DNA of 59,915 nt from CAWUIO01 sp963922455 (GTDB taxonomy: Bacteria > Bacteroidota > Bacteroidia > Cytophagales > Microscillaceae), in assembly GCA_963922455.1 (NCBI GenBank), contig CAWUIO010000027.1, forward strand, positions 1 through 59,915. The letters run 5' to 3'. The notes beneath the pieces were generated by a model. The model was given only the letters and a program-made list of their open reading frames with translations. It did no database searches and was not told the DNA's origin. The translations under genes and the position numbers were made by a program. Below are positions 9,927 through 17,633 of the stretch, in pieces; the first letter of the stretch is position 1; each line of letters starts with the position of its first letter.

Positions 9927-10823
9927 TTATTCACAACCTGAGCGAAATTCCAGCCGCCCGGTACTGAGAAAGGTCACCCTTGGAAGTTTGTGGCAATCCT
10001 CAAAGAAAAGGTAGCCATCTTGTAGGTTTTCCCAAAAGGATACAAACTCCGGATTTTGAGCAAAATCTTGCTTAAGCTGGGCTAAGCCCTCCGAGTCTAA
10101 GTGGGATGGAAAAATACTCACAGGAATCCTTTTTTGATCGGCCGCCTTAGCATCTACCGCAATTAAATAAAGCTCTTCAATTTTTTCATCGGTGATAGGA
10201 ATACAGCCTACGGTCACGCAATTTCCGTGGATAAAAATATCACTCCCGGGTTTAAGACTATCACTTAAGACCTTATCAGACCGGTTGGGGTAATTAAGCC
10301 CAAGTGACAAGTGATAATTGCTTTGTGGGTTGAATGAGTTTACTCGATAGAATCCTTCGGGAATTTGTGAGTCCCCTTCTTGACGTTTGGGGCCAAGGGT
10401 CCCTGAATTTTTACAAAACTTGTACTGTGTCAACAGAGCAAAGGTATCGCGTTTACTATCCCGGGCCCATACTTCCAACGCTTCTTCTTTTTTAAAGGCC
10501 CGGAGATAAATTCTTAAACTAGTTTGGTCGAGTTGGGCTTCTTGGTAAAGCTGGGCCAGCTTATCCTGATTTTTGATAGAAGCTGACTTCACTCGCTCAA
10601 ATTTCATTTGCTCATCTTTAAACGAATAGGAGGAGTAAACCGCGGCAATGGAGTCGGCCGCACTTTGGGGTGGGCTAGTATCCGAGGCTGGGGCAACCGG
10701 GCTCGGGCTTTCCTGATTCTTTTCAGGATTAGAAGGGCTCGGGCTTTGCTTGCGATAGTATTCCAAAATCAACAAAGCCGAAACCACCAACAAAACAAGG
10801 AAAGTAATGCGTTGACTTTTCAT
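9927..10823 (-). CDS. L,D-transpeptidase-fold (YafK/DpaA-like) envelope protein
   Basis: About 298 aa from the ATG at 10823, chosen because it opens directly into an N-terminal membrane anchor or signal (MKSQRITFLVLLVVSALLIL). An in-frame codon at 10862 is possible. A Pro/Ser-rich linker follows, then an L,D-transpeptidase catalytic domain (YkuD fold) with the signature IHGNCVTVGCIPIT, which holds the conserved His, Gly and nucleophilic Cys. The sequence around it resembles the YafK/DpaA branch, which in E. coli cleaves the peptidoglycan-Lpp link. The substrate here is therefore uncertain: peptidoglycan crosslinking or hydrolysis. It follows the VWA-like gene on the same strand by about 57 bases (17 if the early start is used), so the two are probably one transcript. 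Confidence 0.82.
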   Translation of the reverse strand: MKSQRITFLVLLVVSALLILEYYRKQSPSPSNPEKNQESPSPVAPASDTSPPQSAADSIAAVYSSYSFKDEQMKFERVKSASIKNQDKLAQLYQEAQLDQTSLRIYLRAFKKEEALEVWARDSKRDTFALLTQYKFCKNSGTLGPKRQEGDSQIPEGFYRVNSFNPQSNYHLSLGLNYPNRSDKVLSDSLKPGSDIFIHGNCVTVGCIPITDEKIEELYLIAVDAKAADQKRIPVSIFPSHLDSEGLAQLKQDFAQNPEFVSFWENLQDGYLFFEDCHKLPRVTFLSTGRLEFRSGCE

Positions 10824-10879
10824 ATCGCAAAGCAAGATACAATCTGGCCGTATTAAATTCAAATTTTCCCAGTGAGGGC

Positions 10880-12160
10880 TTATTTCCGTCGAGGTTTCTC
10901 CAAAACGGGTTCAATACCATAAGGCCCTACCCTATAAAGGATTCCCGAAAGCTGAAACTGGGTTCCTGGACTCAACTGGGCGAGGTTTTCCAAGTCTTCC
11001 TCCATGGTATGCAAAGAAGCCTGGGTTTCTAGGGCCAAGGCAAAGTAATCAGGTGAAATCTTTTCTGAAGAGCCGCACAAAATGATACGCAACTGCTTCT
11101 TGCCGGGGCCATAGCGTTCTTTTACATGGGGCAAAAGGAGATAATCTCGTATGGGAGACCTGCCGTCGGCAATTAGTACAGATTCCTGGCAATGTTTACA
11201 AACAGAGCCTGCCCTTAACAAGGCCTCAAGATCATTTTCGGAAGAATAGCCCCCCTGCCCCAGCTTTTGAGTACGTATCATGGTTTCCAAAATTTCCTCG
11301 AGCTGCGTTCCCGGAGCAGCGTGTACTCCACCCGTCTGCCCGATTAACTTTTCTCCGGCGCTTTTTCCATCTCCATCATTAAAAAATACAAACGATTGGA
11401 AGGGGGCACTCTCTTGGCTGTGAAGCTTCAGCCAAATAAGTAATTGCGTACCATACGGATACATACTCGCTGTCCAATCGCAAACCACTTGGGCATTTTC
11501 CCAAGTAAATTTATTTCGCTCCAATACTTGGTAAACTATGGAGTCTTTTCCGAGATAATTATGAAGCAAAGCCCAAGTCAAATCATCTGGGTTGAGATAA
11601 TCTAGACTGTCTTTGTTTTCACGAGGAGAAAATGCCTGGGGTGAGTAATCCAAGGGAAGAGTAAGAAAGGGCATAGTATGTAGAGGACGGGTATAAAGCA
11701 CAAAACCGTGATACAAACCCTCAGCCTCTTCTCGAGAAAGGGCTTTAGATTGCCCCAGCCTTCTCCAACGAATATTTTCCTTAAAAAAAAGCGTAGGATA
11801 AAGATCGTATAATTCTCGAAATCGCTGAAAATTAAGCGCATAAAAGTTTTTTCCCCGTGGGAATAGGGTATAAACTAGATCAACTCCAACAATATCTAGG
11901 GCCGGCAGCTCTTTCAATTCTTCCTCGTTTTTTATCAAAAACCCTTCAAATTCCATGTGTATACTAAACGTATCTTGCGCCCCGGCTGGAATACTCGGAG
12001 TGAAAATGGGCATACTAATAGAATCAGATTGGCGAAAACGCTCGAAGACCAAAGAATCCACCCGGGTTTGGGCCTTCAGTGTACCCGGTAAACCAAGCCA
12101 AAAAAGGAGGAAGAGCCAGAAAAAAGAGAGCGGGAGATAGATTACGCTTGCTTTACACAT
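10880..12160 (-). CDS. Exported VWA-like protein of unknown function
   Basis: 426 aa with a signal peptide (about residues 1-30, ending LKAQ). The C-terminal half (about 225-390) looks like a von Willebrand A fold: hydrophobic strand then DWTASMYPYG, where D-x-T-x-S would be a MIDAS-type metal site, later FVFFNDGDGKS and VLIADGRSPIRDY. No close family name comes to mind. It sits directly upstream of the L,D-transpeptidase-fold gene, so a role in cell-wall or envelope physiology is plausible but only inferred. The N-terminal half has no recognisable domain. Confidence 0.65.
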   Translation of the reverse strand: MCKASVIYLPLSFFWLFLLFWLGLPGTLKAQTRVDSLVFERFRQSDSISMPIFTPSIPAGAQDTFSIHMEFEGFLIKNEEELKELPALDIVGVDLVYTLFPRGKNFYALNFQRFRELYDLYPTLFFKENIRWRRLGQSKALSREEAEGLYHGFVLYTRPLHTMPFLTLPLDYSPQAFSPRENKDSLDYLNPDDLTWALLHNYLGKDSIVYQVLERNKFTWENAQVVCDWTASMYPYGTQLLIWLKLHSQESAPFQSFVFFNDGDGKSAGEKLIGQTGGVHAAPGTQLEEILETMIRTQKLGQGGYSSENDLEALLRAGSVCKHCQESVLIADGRSPIRDYLLLPHVKERYGPGKKQLRIILCGSSEKISPDYFALALETQASLHTMEEDLENLAQLSPGTQFQLSGILYRVGPYGIEPVLEKPRRK

Positions 12161-12297
12161 ATTATATGACTGCTAGATGGGTGTATCCTCCTTTTATGCA
12201 ACAAAGTTTTCTTGGAAAACCTTAAATAGCAACGCGTTTTTTTCATATTTCTTATCTCAGCTTGAGTCTTCCATTGCCAAAACCGCTTACTTGTTAA

Positions 12298-12410
12298 GAA
12301 ACTGTTCGTGTTTATTTTTTGTCGGCGAAAAGGGCCAGTTTGGGGTTCTGATGAAATTAGGTTCCAAAAATGGCCCTTTGCCGCTCATACAATTAAATTT
12401 AAACAGTTTC
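12298..12410. mobile_element. MITE-like element with 3-bp TAA duplication
   Basis: A 113-bp element begins GAAACTGTT and ends AACAGTTTC (perfect 9-bp terminal arms), with weaker pairing extending inward. It is flanked on both sides by TAA. A second inner pair, CGGCGAAAAGGGCCA near 12323 and TGGCCCTTTGCCG near 12371, lets the whole element fold. It has no coding capacity. A 3-bp TNA duplication is typical of the IS1031 group of IS5, so it may be mobilised by such a transposase elsewhere. No transposase is present in this window. Confidence 0.5.
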
Positions 12411-12443
12411 TAAGTATTTAGCCAGTAGGGAAAATGTAACTTA

Positions 12444-12571
12444 GGGGCTGCCCCCGGCGTTCAAAATAGGGGCGAATAGGACGCATGGTGGCGCCGGGGT
12501 CGGGCTTTCGCTACTCGCTGCCTTGCCCTTGGCCCAACACGAGCTCAAACAGGCCGCTCTATCCCTCAGCC
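12444..12571 (+). repeat. Dispersed palindromic repeat, copy 2
   Basis: Complete forward copy: head GGGGCTGCCCCCGGCG, about 35-bp spacer, arm GCGCCGGGGTCGGGC, core TTTCGCTACTCGCTGCC, and tail GAGCTCAAACAGGCCGC then CTCTATCCCTCAGCC. It lies in the 867-bp gap between the divergent VWA-like and V4R-like genes, just after the MITE-like element. Confidence 0.88.
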
Positions 12572-12710
12572 AGCGTAAATCTTAAGGTTTTAGAAAAGTC
12601 TGCCAGGTATTTGGGCAAGAAAATCGTAAAAAAAGAGCCAGAACTCGAAAAATGCCGGGTTTTGGGCAAATTTTAAATAAAATTCAGTTTATTTCTTGTG
12701 ACAATTTTCT

Positions 12711-12718
12711 TAATTTTG
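12711..12718 (+). promoter_or_regulatory. Possible -7 box for the V4R-like gene
   Basis: TAATTTTG is an exact match to TAnnTTTG. The region about 19 nt upstream is only TTTA, so the -33 element is weak. If used, transcription would start near 12723 and leave a leader of about 300 nt before the ATG at 13028. The rest of the leader has no convincing ORF. Confidence 0.35.
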
Positions 12719-13027
12719 TAAGTATAACGCACAACCGGATTATTATCGGTATTTGACTCCACTTACAGCCCATTCCTTTCATTAGCTTACAAAGTAAGCA
12801 AATATTATATCGAGGAGTTGTATCCACCCCAACCAATAGCATCATAAACCATAGAAGCAACAGCTACCTAACACGGCAGACTTATCTCTGTGTTTTTTAG
12901 CTCCTTGTCTTTTACTATTCTTCGGCCTTGAATACCTCATAAAAGACATCCTATACATTGTATGGAGATGTTGTTTTATTCTTAAATATTACACTCGGGA
13001 TTCAAATAAAAAAAACACACAAATAAA

Positions 13028-13579
13028 ATGTATCAGGTTCGGAAAAGTACCCACAGTGCTGAAGTATCGCATTGGTTATTATTTTACATCTTACACACCC
13101 TTCCAGAACAAGAAGATCAGATTAAAGACCTTCTTTACAAGTATGAGCTCAACCCAGAAGAGCCAACTCGATGGTATAATCTTAACGCCATATTGATGGT
13201 TTTAAGAGAATTATATGCCCAATGTGGCCCCGATGTTTTGTTCTCCTTGGGAAAAGAGGTCCCTAAGCGATGGTTTAAAAATACCGATCACCTAAGCTTA
13301 GAAGATGGCTTAGAGCGTTTAAACGAGTTTTATCAGGATCAACATCGTGGAGGTGATATCGGCTACTATCGTTTGATCTATTTTAATCAAGATCGCAAAG
13401 AGGCCAAAGTAGAGTGCCATAACCCTTACCCATGCTATTGGGACCGGGGAATCCTGACAGGCCTTACCCGATTGTGTCGGGGCGGCCAGGGCTTTTCTTT
13501 TCATATTGAGCTGGATGCCTACCGTCCTAGCCGTCTACACGGTTCTGATTCAAGTTTCTACAATATTATGTGGCTTTAA
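13028..13579 (+). CDS. Small V4R/heme-NO-binding-like protein
   Basis: 183 aa, no signal peptide or membrane segment. Residues 1-100 are helical. The C-terminal part resembles the 4-vinyl-reductase/heme-NO-binding type sensory fold: the line CHNPYPCYWDRGILTGL is close to the family's NPYPC-x-x-D-x-G-I pattern, and the ending RLHGSDSSFYNIMW corresponds to the usual CR-x-x-G-x-D-x-C-x-Y-x-x-x-W, but with the two late Cys replaced. As a stand-alone domain it could be a small-molecule sensor, or an inactive relative. It faces the DCC gene tail to tail with only 7 bases between stop codons. The assignment is tentative. Confidence 0.5.
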   Translation: MYQVRKSTHSAEVSHWLLFYILHTLPEQEDQIKDLLYKYELNPEEPTRWYNLNAILMVLRELYAQCGPDVLFSLGKEVPKRWFKNTDHLSLEDGLERLNEFYQDQHRGGDIGYYRLIYFNQDRKEAKVECHNPYPCYWDRGILTGLTRLCRGGQGFSFHIELDAYRPSRLHGSDSSFYNIMWL

Positions 13580-13586
13580 TAGCTAT

Positions 13587-14030
13587 TTATAAAAATAAGG
13601 CTCTTTCTTCTGGGCTGGGAAGCCGACAGGTTTCTCGTTTGCCAAACCAGCGATACCGATTGTGGGCAAGCCAGGTATACACAAGATCGCGCAATGGTTT
13701 AGGGATTACTACTAATACATAGAGAAGGGGCCAAGCACCCCGCAAACGCCGGGCAATGCGTAAGGCTGCACTGGATTTCTGATACACCTTGGGGCCTTCA
13801 ATCAATAACACGCTATCCAAATTTGGCTCCCTAAAGTTTCGCTCCTTTAGTAAACTTTGGGCCTTGGGTGATTGTATTGAGGTAAAGCGAAAGTAAGAGG
13901 CCTTATCCCGCTTCATAATAAAGTCGACGCTGTGATTACAGAGGTTACAGACTCCATCAAAAAGAACAATACCCCCGCTGAAGCTAACTTCGGCCGGGGT
14001 ATTTTGATTTTGGGTTTCAGGTTCTGGCAT
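13587..14030 (-). CDS. DCC-family thiol-disulfide oxidoreductase (DUF393)
   Basis: 147 aa, cytosolic. The defining motif is LFDGVCNLC near residues 23-31 (DGxCxxC), and the rest follows the DUF393 layout, with FTSIQSPKAQ, SVLLIEG, KSSAALRIARRL and the C-terminal RYRWFGKRETCRLP. Family members are thioredoxin-like and thought to act as thiol-disulfide oxidoreductases; the partner is unknown. The gene follows the T9SS cargo gene by 11 bases, so it is probably co-transcribed. Its 5' 290 bp are copied, with slight changes, in the duplicated unit at 17335-17622. Confidence 0.88.
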   Translation of the reverse strand: MPEPETQNQNTPAEVSFSGGIVLFDGVCNLCNHSVDFIMKRDKASYFRFTSIQSPKAQSLLKERNFREPNLDSVLLIEGPKVYQKSSAALRIARRLRGAWPLLYVLVVIPKPLRDLVYTWLAHNRYRWFGKRETCRLPSPEERALFL

Positions 14031-14041
14031 AATTGATAAAA

Positions 14042-16957
14042 CTATTCAGAACTTGATCCATCGGTGCGGATGACTCTAATCCACCCTTTGAGGACCTGAT
14101 TGGCCCTATCGGGATCAATACTCAAAAAGCGGACATTGGCGGAGTAATAATACACGCCCGGAGGGATATCCTTTCCACTATCATCTGTGGCATCCCAAGA
14201 AAATTGAGGGTCGCCCTGATAGGTGTACACACTGTTGCCCCAACGATTGAAAACTTCAAACGCAACACTTTCGGCATATAATGGATCCTGGCAAGGCCGG
14301 AACACATCATTGATCCCGTCCCGGTTGTCGGGAGTGAGTACATTGGGAAGCTCGTAGTAAAGGCAGTTGTCCTGGCAAATTTCTTCACTTTGGAGGCTAG
14401 CATTGCCACTCTGGTCAATAGAGATAAGCAAATAACATCCCGCTTGTGACCTGAGCCCCCCCAGGCTCCTTTCCAGGTTAGAATGGGTAAATGTGGTATC
14501 CGGACCTTGATAAATGGGGTTACTAAAATCATAATCACTTTGCCCGGGTGCCCGATAAAATAGTTGATAAAAAGCTACATCATCGCAAGAACCATTGCCA
14601 CCCGAAGTTTGTCGGTTCCAGAACAAGGTATTGCTGGGATCGGTCGTGAAATTGGCGGGCAAGGCATCCGCACAGGTTTTGTCAAGCAGGGCCGAGCAGT
14701 CCGCCGAATCGATCTGTAAAACCGGGGGAGGAGGAGCAATTTCATTGAGCGGGCTGATGGGGCCTGATTCCTGGGAGTCATTAAATAAGGGCCTATCTAA
14801 GGCGTCTACCCGGGGCATCAGCAAATCATTGTAGTAAGAGCCAAGGGTGGTGACGCGATATTCATAACTAAGGTTGGGGTCAAGACATTGATTATTAAAA
14901 GCCCCAAAGTCGGTATAGGTAGGTATACCTACCACCACGGTATCAATGGCAATAAAGCTGGTCTCTGTACTTTCCTTACGAAAGATAATGTGTCCAGGTA
15001 CTCCCCTATCGAGGAGCGTGTTATTAGACCAAGGTACCTGATAATCCCAAGTAAGGATAATGCTATTTTCTGAGGGGGTGGTACTTAGCCGCACACTGGA
15101 AGCGGGATCTGATTGGGCCAAGGTGTCGCCTCCTCCATTCCCTCTAATGGTTACCCTATAGGTATAGTCTTGGTTTTGGGTATTTAAGCCGGTATCTACA
15201 AAACTCGTATCGTTCAGGTTTGAGGCAAGGCTGGTAAAATTGGTTCCGGCAATGCCATCGGCCCTCTCAAGGATGTAAGAATAGGGGCCGACGTCCAAGC
15301 TGGTGTCCAATTCAGGGGGGAAGATCCATCTTAGACTTATTTGTCCATTCAGGGCATCGGTTTGGTCAACGTTTACATTGGTAATTAAAGGAGCCGTGAG
15401 GGGTAAGGAAACGCAGGCCTCTTCGGAAGCTAAACTCGTGCCTCGGGTAGGCTGGGGATAATTTACGGTGAGGACATAACTGTATGTCAAACCACGGGCG
15501 AGGGGGCCATCATCACGGAAAGTAGAATCATCTACGCCAACCCTACCAATCTCGGTGTAGCCAAACATGGTGGGGTCTTGTTCGCACATAAGTCGCATAC
15601 CACAACCTTCCCTGCGCCAAATGATGATGTCCATGGTACTGAAATCAAAATTATTGAAGCTAGGACATTGCAAGCGATAGTCCTGCCAGCTTAGATTGGC
15701 CGCGCGGTCATCCAATTGGGCGTTGAATTGAATGGGGGGAGGGCCCTTAACCTGGATTTGCCAAGTTTCCACATCTACCAAGGACTGCACGAGGGCTCCG
15801 GGTCCCTGGTTGGGGATATCTTTGGCCCGGATGACCAGATAGTAGGGCTGTTCGCGAACGTGTTCACAACGCGTATCCCAACGGAAAATAGCTGAGTATG
15901 TGGTATCATTTATTTGGGTTGTCGGAAAAAGCTCGGCTGTAACATCAAAAACATCCGAGTCAAATATTCCTTGGTCGATAGACTCATTGCCATCTTCGGA
16001 AATAGCGTTACTAACGGAGATTTCAATTTCATCCCCGTCGGGATCGGTGGCAATGATGGGTTCAAAAATGACATTACTGGTATCTCCCGGAATTTCATTG
16101 GCCACGGCACAAATGCTCAAAGGCGTGAGATCGGGCCTTCGGTTATTGCATTCATTTACAATGACTTGCATATCCCTCACGACTTCCCCAATGAGCACGC
16201 CGGAGCGCCATTCTTCCACAACAAAGGCAAGATTATACTCCCCACTTTGGGTAGGGGCATCCCAGGTAACCGTACCGGTGATGGGGTCAATGCTAAACTC
16301 AGCCGGCAGGGTAGAGTCAGCTTCGGTACCCTGACCAAAGCTTGAATCATTGGGATCGAGGTAATTAGGGACTACATCGTTCACGTTTTGCTTAGGAATG
16401 GCGAGTCTGTAAGCTATGCTGTCTCCATCGACGTCAAAGGCTCCTGGGTTGTGAGTAAAGCGCTGTCCTACACAGGCTTGGTCTAAAGGGGCGATGGTAA
16501 AGTTGGGGGTACTATTGGCACCTAAGATAGGGCTGATGGTAATGATGGTCTCGACAGAGAAAGGGATATTGACCGAATTGGAATTATTGACGTTGATAAT
16601 CCCGTCATTCCGGTTGGGCTCGATAAACGAAACCCGAAAACGGCCGGGTGAGGGGAAGGTATGCTCAAAGGTGTATTCATTTACACTGGTTTCTCGGACC
16701 CCGGCAACCGGGAAGCTATTGGTCCGGGCAAACCGGATGGGGTCTTCTCCGGTACCAAAATCTACATCGAGGGTAGGACTATCGTTGCAGAATGGACATG
16801 TGTCAAAATACATGCGGATGGTAAAACGGTAGCGCAAATCTGAGATACGTTCGGCGGTGATTTCACCCGCTCGGATATGGGTGGCCTGGGCAGTTTGGCT
16901 GGGGAGGATCATCCCACTGATTAGGAGGAAAAGGGAAAAGAATATTCTAAGATTCAT
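14042..16957 (-). CDS. T9SS type-B cargo protein, copy A
   Basis: 971 aa with a signal peptide (about 1-25, ending TAQA). The mature N-terminus starts THIRAGEITAER, a common opening of Bacteroidota gliding-associated surface proteins. Residues about 150-420 resemble cadherin/Ig-like modules (DVDGDSIAY, TGTVTWDAP). Residues about 420-760 look like fibronectin type III repeats. The last ~80 residues form the T9SS type-B C-terminal domain (NVLTPDNRDGINDVF, FNRWGNSVY, PPGVYYYSANV, GWIRVI). The product is predicted to be secreted by T9SS and displayed at the surface. The protein is identical to copy B (17634-20549). The DCC gene follows at an 11-base gap. Confidence 0.92.
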   Translation of the reverse strand: MNLRIFFSLFLLISGMILPSQTAQATHIRAGEITAERISDLRYRFTIRMYFDTCPFCNDSPTLDVDFGTGEDPIRFARTNSFPVAGVRETSVNEYTFEHTFPSPGRFRVSFIEPNRNDGIINVNNSNSVNIPFSVETIITISPILGANSTPNFTIAPLDQACVGQRFTHNPGAFDVDGDSIAYRLAIPKQNVNDVVPNYLDPNDSSFGQGTEADSTLPAEFSIDPITGTVTWDAPTQSGEYNLAFVVEEWRSGVLIGEVVRDMQVIVNECNNRRPDLTPLSICAVANEIPGDTSNVIFEPIIATDPDGDEIEISVSNAISEDGNESIDQGIFDSDVFDVTAELFPTTQINDTTYSAIFRWDTRCEHVREQPYYLVIRAKDIPNQGPGALVQSLVDVETWQIQVKGPPPIQFNAQLDDRAANLSWQDYRLQCPSFNNFDFSTMDIIIWRREGCGMRLMCEQDPTMFGYTEIGRVGVDDSTFRDDGPLARGLTYSYVLTVNYPQPTRGTSLASEEACVSLPLTAPLITNVNVDQTDALNGQISLRWIFPPELDTSLDVGPYSYILERADGIAGTNFTSLASNLNDTSFVDTGLNTQNQDYTYRVTIRGNGGGDTLAQSDPASSVRLSTTPSENSIILTWDYQVPWSNNTLLDRGVPGHIIFRKESTETSFIAIDTVVVGIPTYTDFGAFNNQCLDPNLSYEYRVTTLGSYYNDLLMPRVDALDRPLFNDSQESGPISPLNEIAPPPPVLQIDSADCSALLDKTCADALPANFTTDPSNTLFWNRQTSGGNGSCDDVAFYQLFYRAPGQSDYDFSNPIYQGPDTTFTHSNLERSLGGLRSQAGCYLLISIDQSGNASLQSEEICQDNCLYYELPNVLTPDNRDGINDVFRPCQDPLYAESVAFEVFNRWGNSVYTYQGDPQFSWDATDDSGKDIPPGVYYYSANVRFLSIDPDRANQVLKGWIRVIRTDGSSSE

Positions 16958-17200
16958 ACGTATTTATGCGAAAATCTATGTTGAATGGAAATCAATTGAT
17001 GCAAAATTTATCTTAGTAGTACTGTAATTGAAGTATATGAGTTCGCCAAAAAAACGGGCTTTTGGGGAATATTGTAGGATTTTGTCCTATCCGTAGGGTT
17101 TGCCAGTATGTACCTCATAAAAATAACGCAGTAATTCTAAAATTAGCCGCTTTATTATATAAAAGATTTAGATATACATTTGTTAAAAATCAGGTAACTA

Positions 17201-17334
17201 AAGTTTCAAATACGTGTTGACCGGACTAGCCGCATTAGTTCCTTCCAGGCCATGCAGGTCAGTTTGGAGGCTATTGATCGCCAACAAAGTGTGATTATTT
17301 TTCCGGAGGGGGGCATCAAGGGCCAAACTCCTCG
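17201..17334 (+). pseudogene. Internal fragment of plsC at the duplication junction
   Basis: These 134 bp match 21448-21581 of the intact plsC gene with five substitutions and no gaps (about 96 percent). The fragment lacks the start, the HX4D acyltransferase motif and the whole 3' half, so it cannot be functional. It marks the join of the two duplicated units. The first part of plsC, its upstream region and repeat copy 3 are missing here, so about 650 bp were deleted from unit A after or during the duplication. The left deletion edge shares only AAG with plsC. Confidence 0.9.
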
Positions 17335-17622
17335 CAAACGCCGGGCAATGCGTAAGGTTGCACTGGATTTCTGATACACCTTGGGGCCTTCAATCAATAA
17401 CACGCTATCCAAATTTGGCTCCCTAAAGTTTCGCTCCTTTAGTAAACTTTGGGCCTTGGGTGATTGTATTGAGGTAAAGCGAAAGTAAGAGGCCTTATCC
17501 CGCTTCATAATAAAGTCGACGCTGTGATTACAGAGGTTACAGACTCCATCAAAAAGAACAATACCCCCGCTGAAGCTAACTTCGGCCGGGGTATTTTGAT
17601 TTTGGGTTTCAGGTTCTGGCAT
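17206..17622 (-). pseudogene. Truncated DCC-family gene fused to antisense plsC
   Basis: Open frame of 138 codons. The first ~96 residues equal the DCC protein at 13587-14030, including LFDGVCNLC, apart from two substitutions (Ala to Thr, Ala to Val) close to the join. The last ~42 residues are translated from the antisense strand of the plsC fragment and resemble nothing known. The C-terminal third of the DCC fold is lost. It keeps the 11-base spacing to T9SS copy B and is probably transcribed, but a stable protein is unlikely. Confidence 0.85.
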
Positions 17623-17633
17623 AATTGATAAAA

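Noticed and set aside
15900..16345. Long plus-strand frames inside the T9SS cargo genes (and the same at 19492-19937)
   Set aside because: Antisense shadows of the cargo gene: low-complexity, no homology, and present twice only because the region is duplicated.
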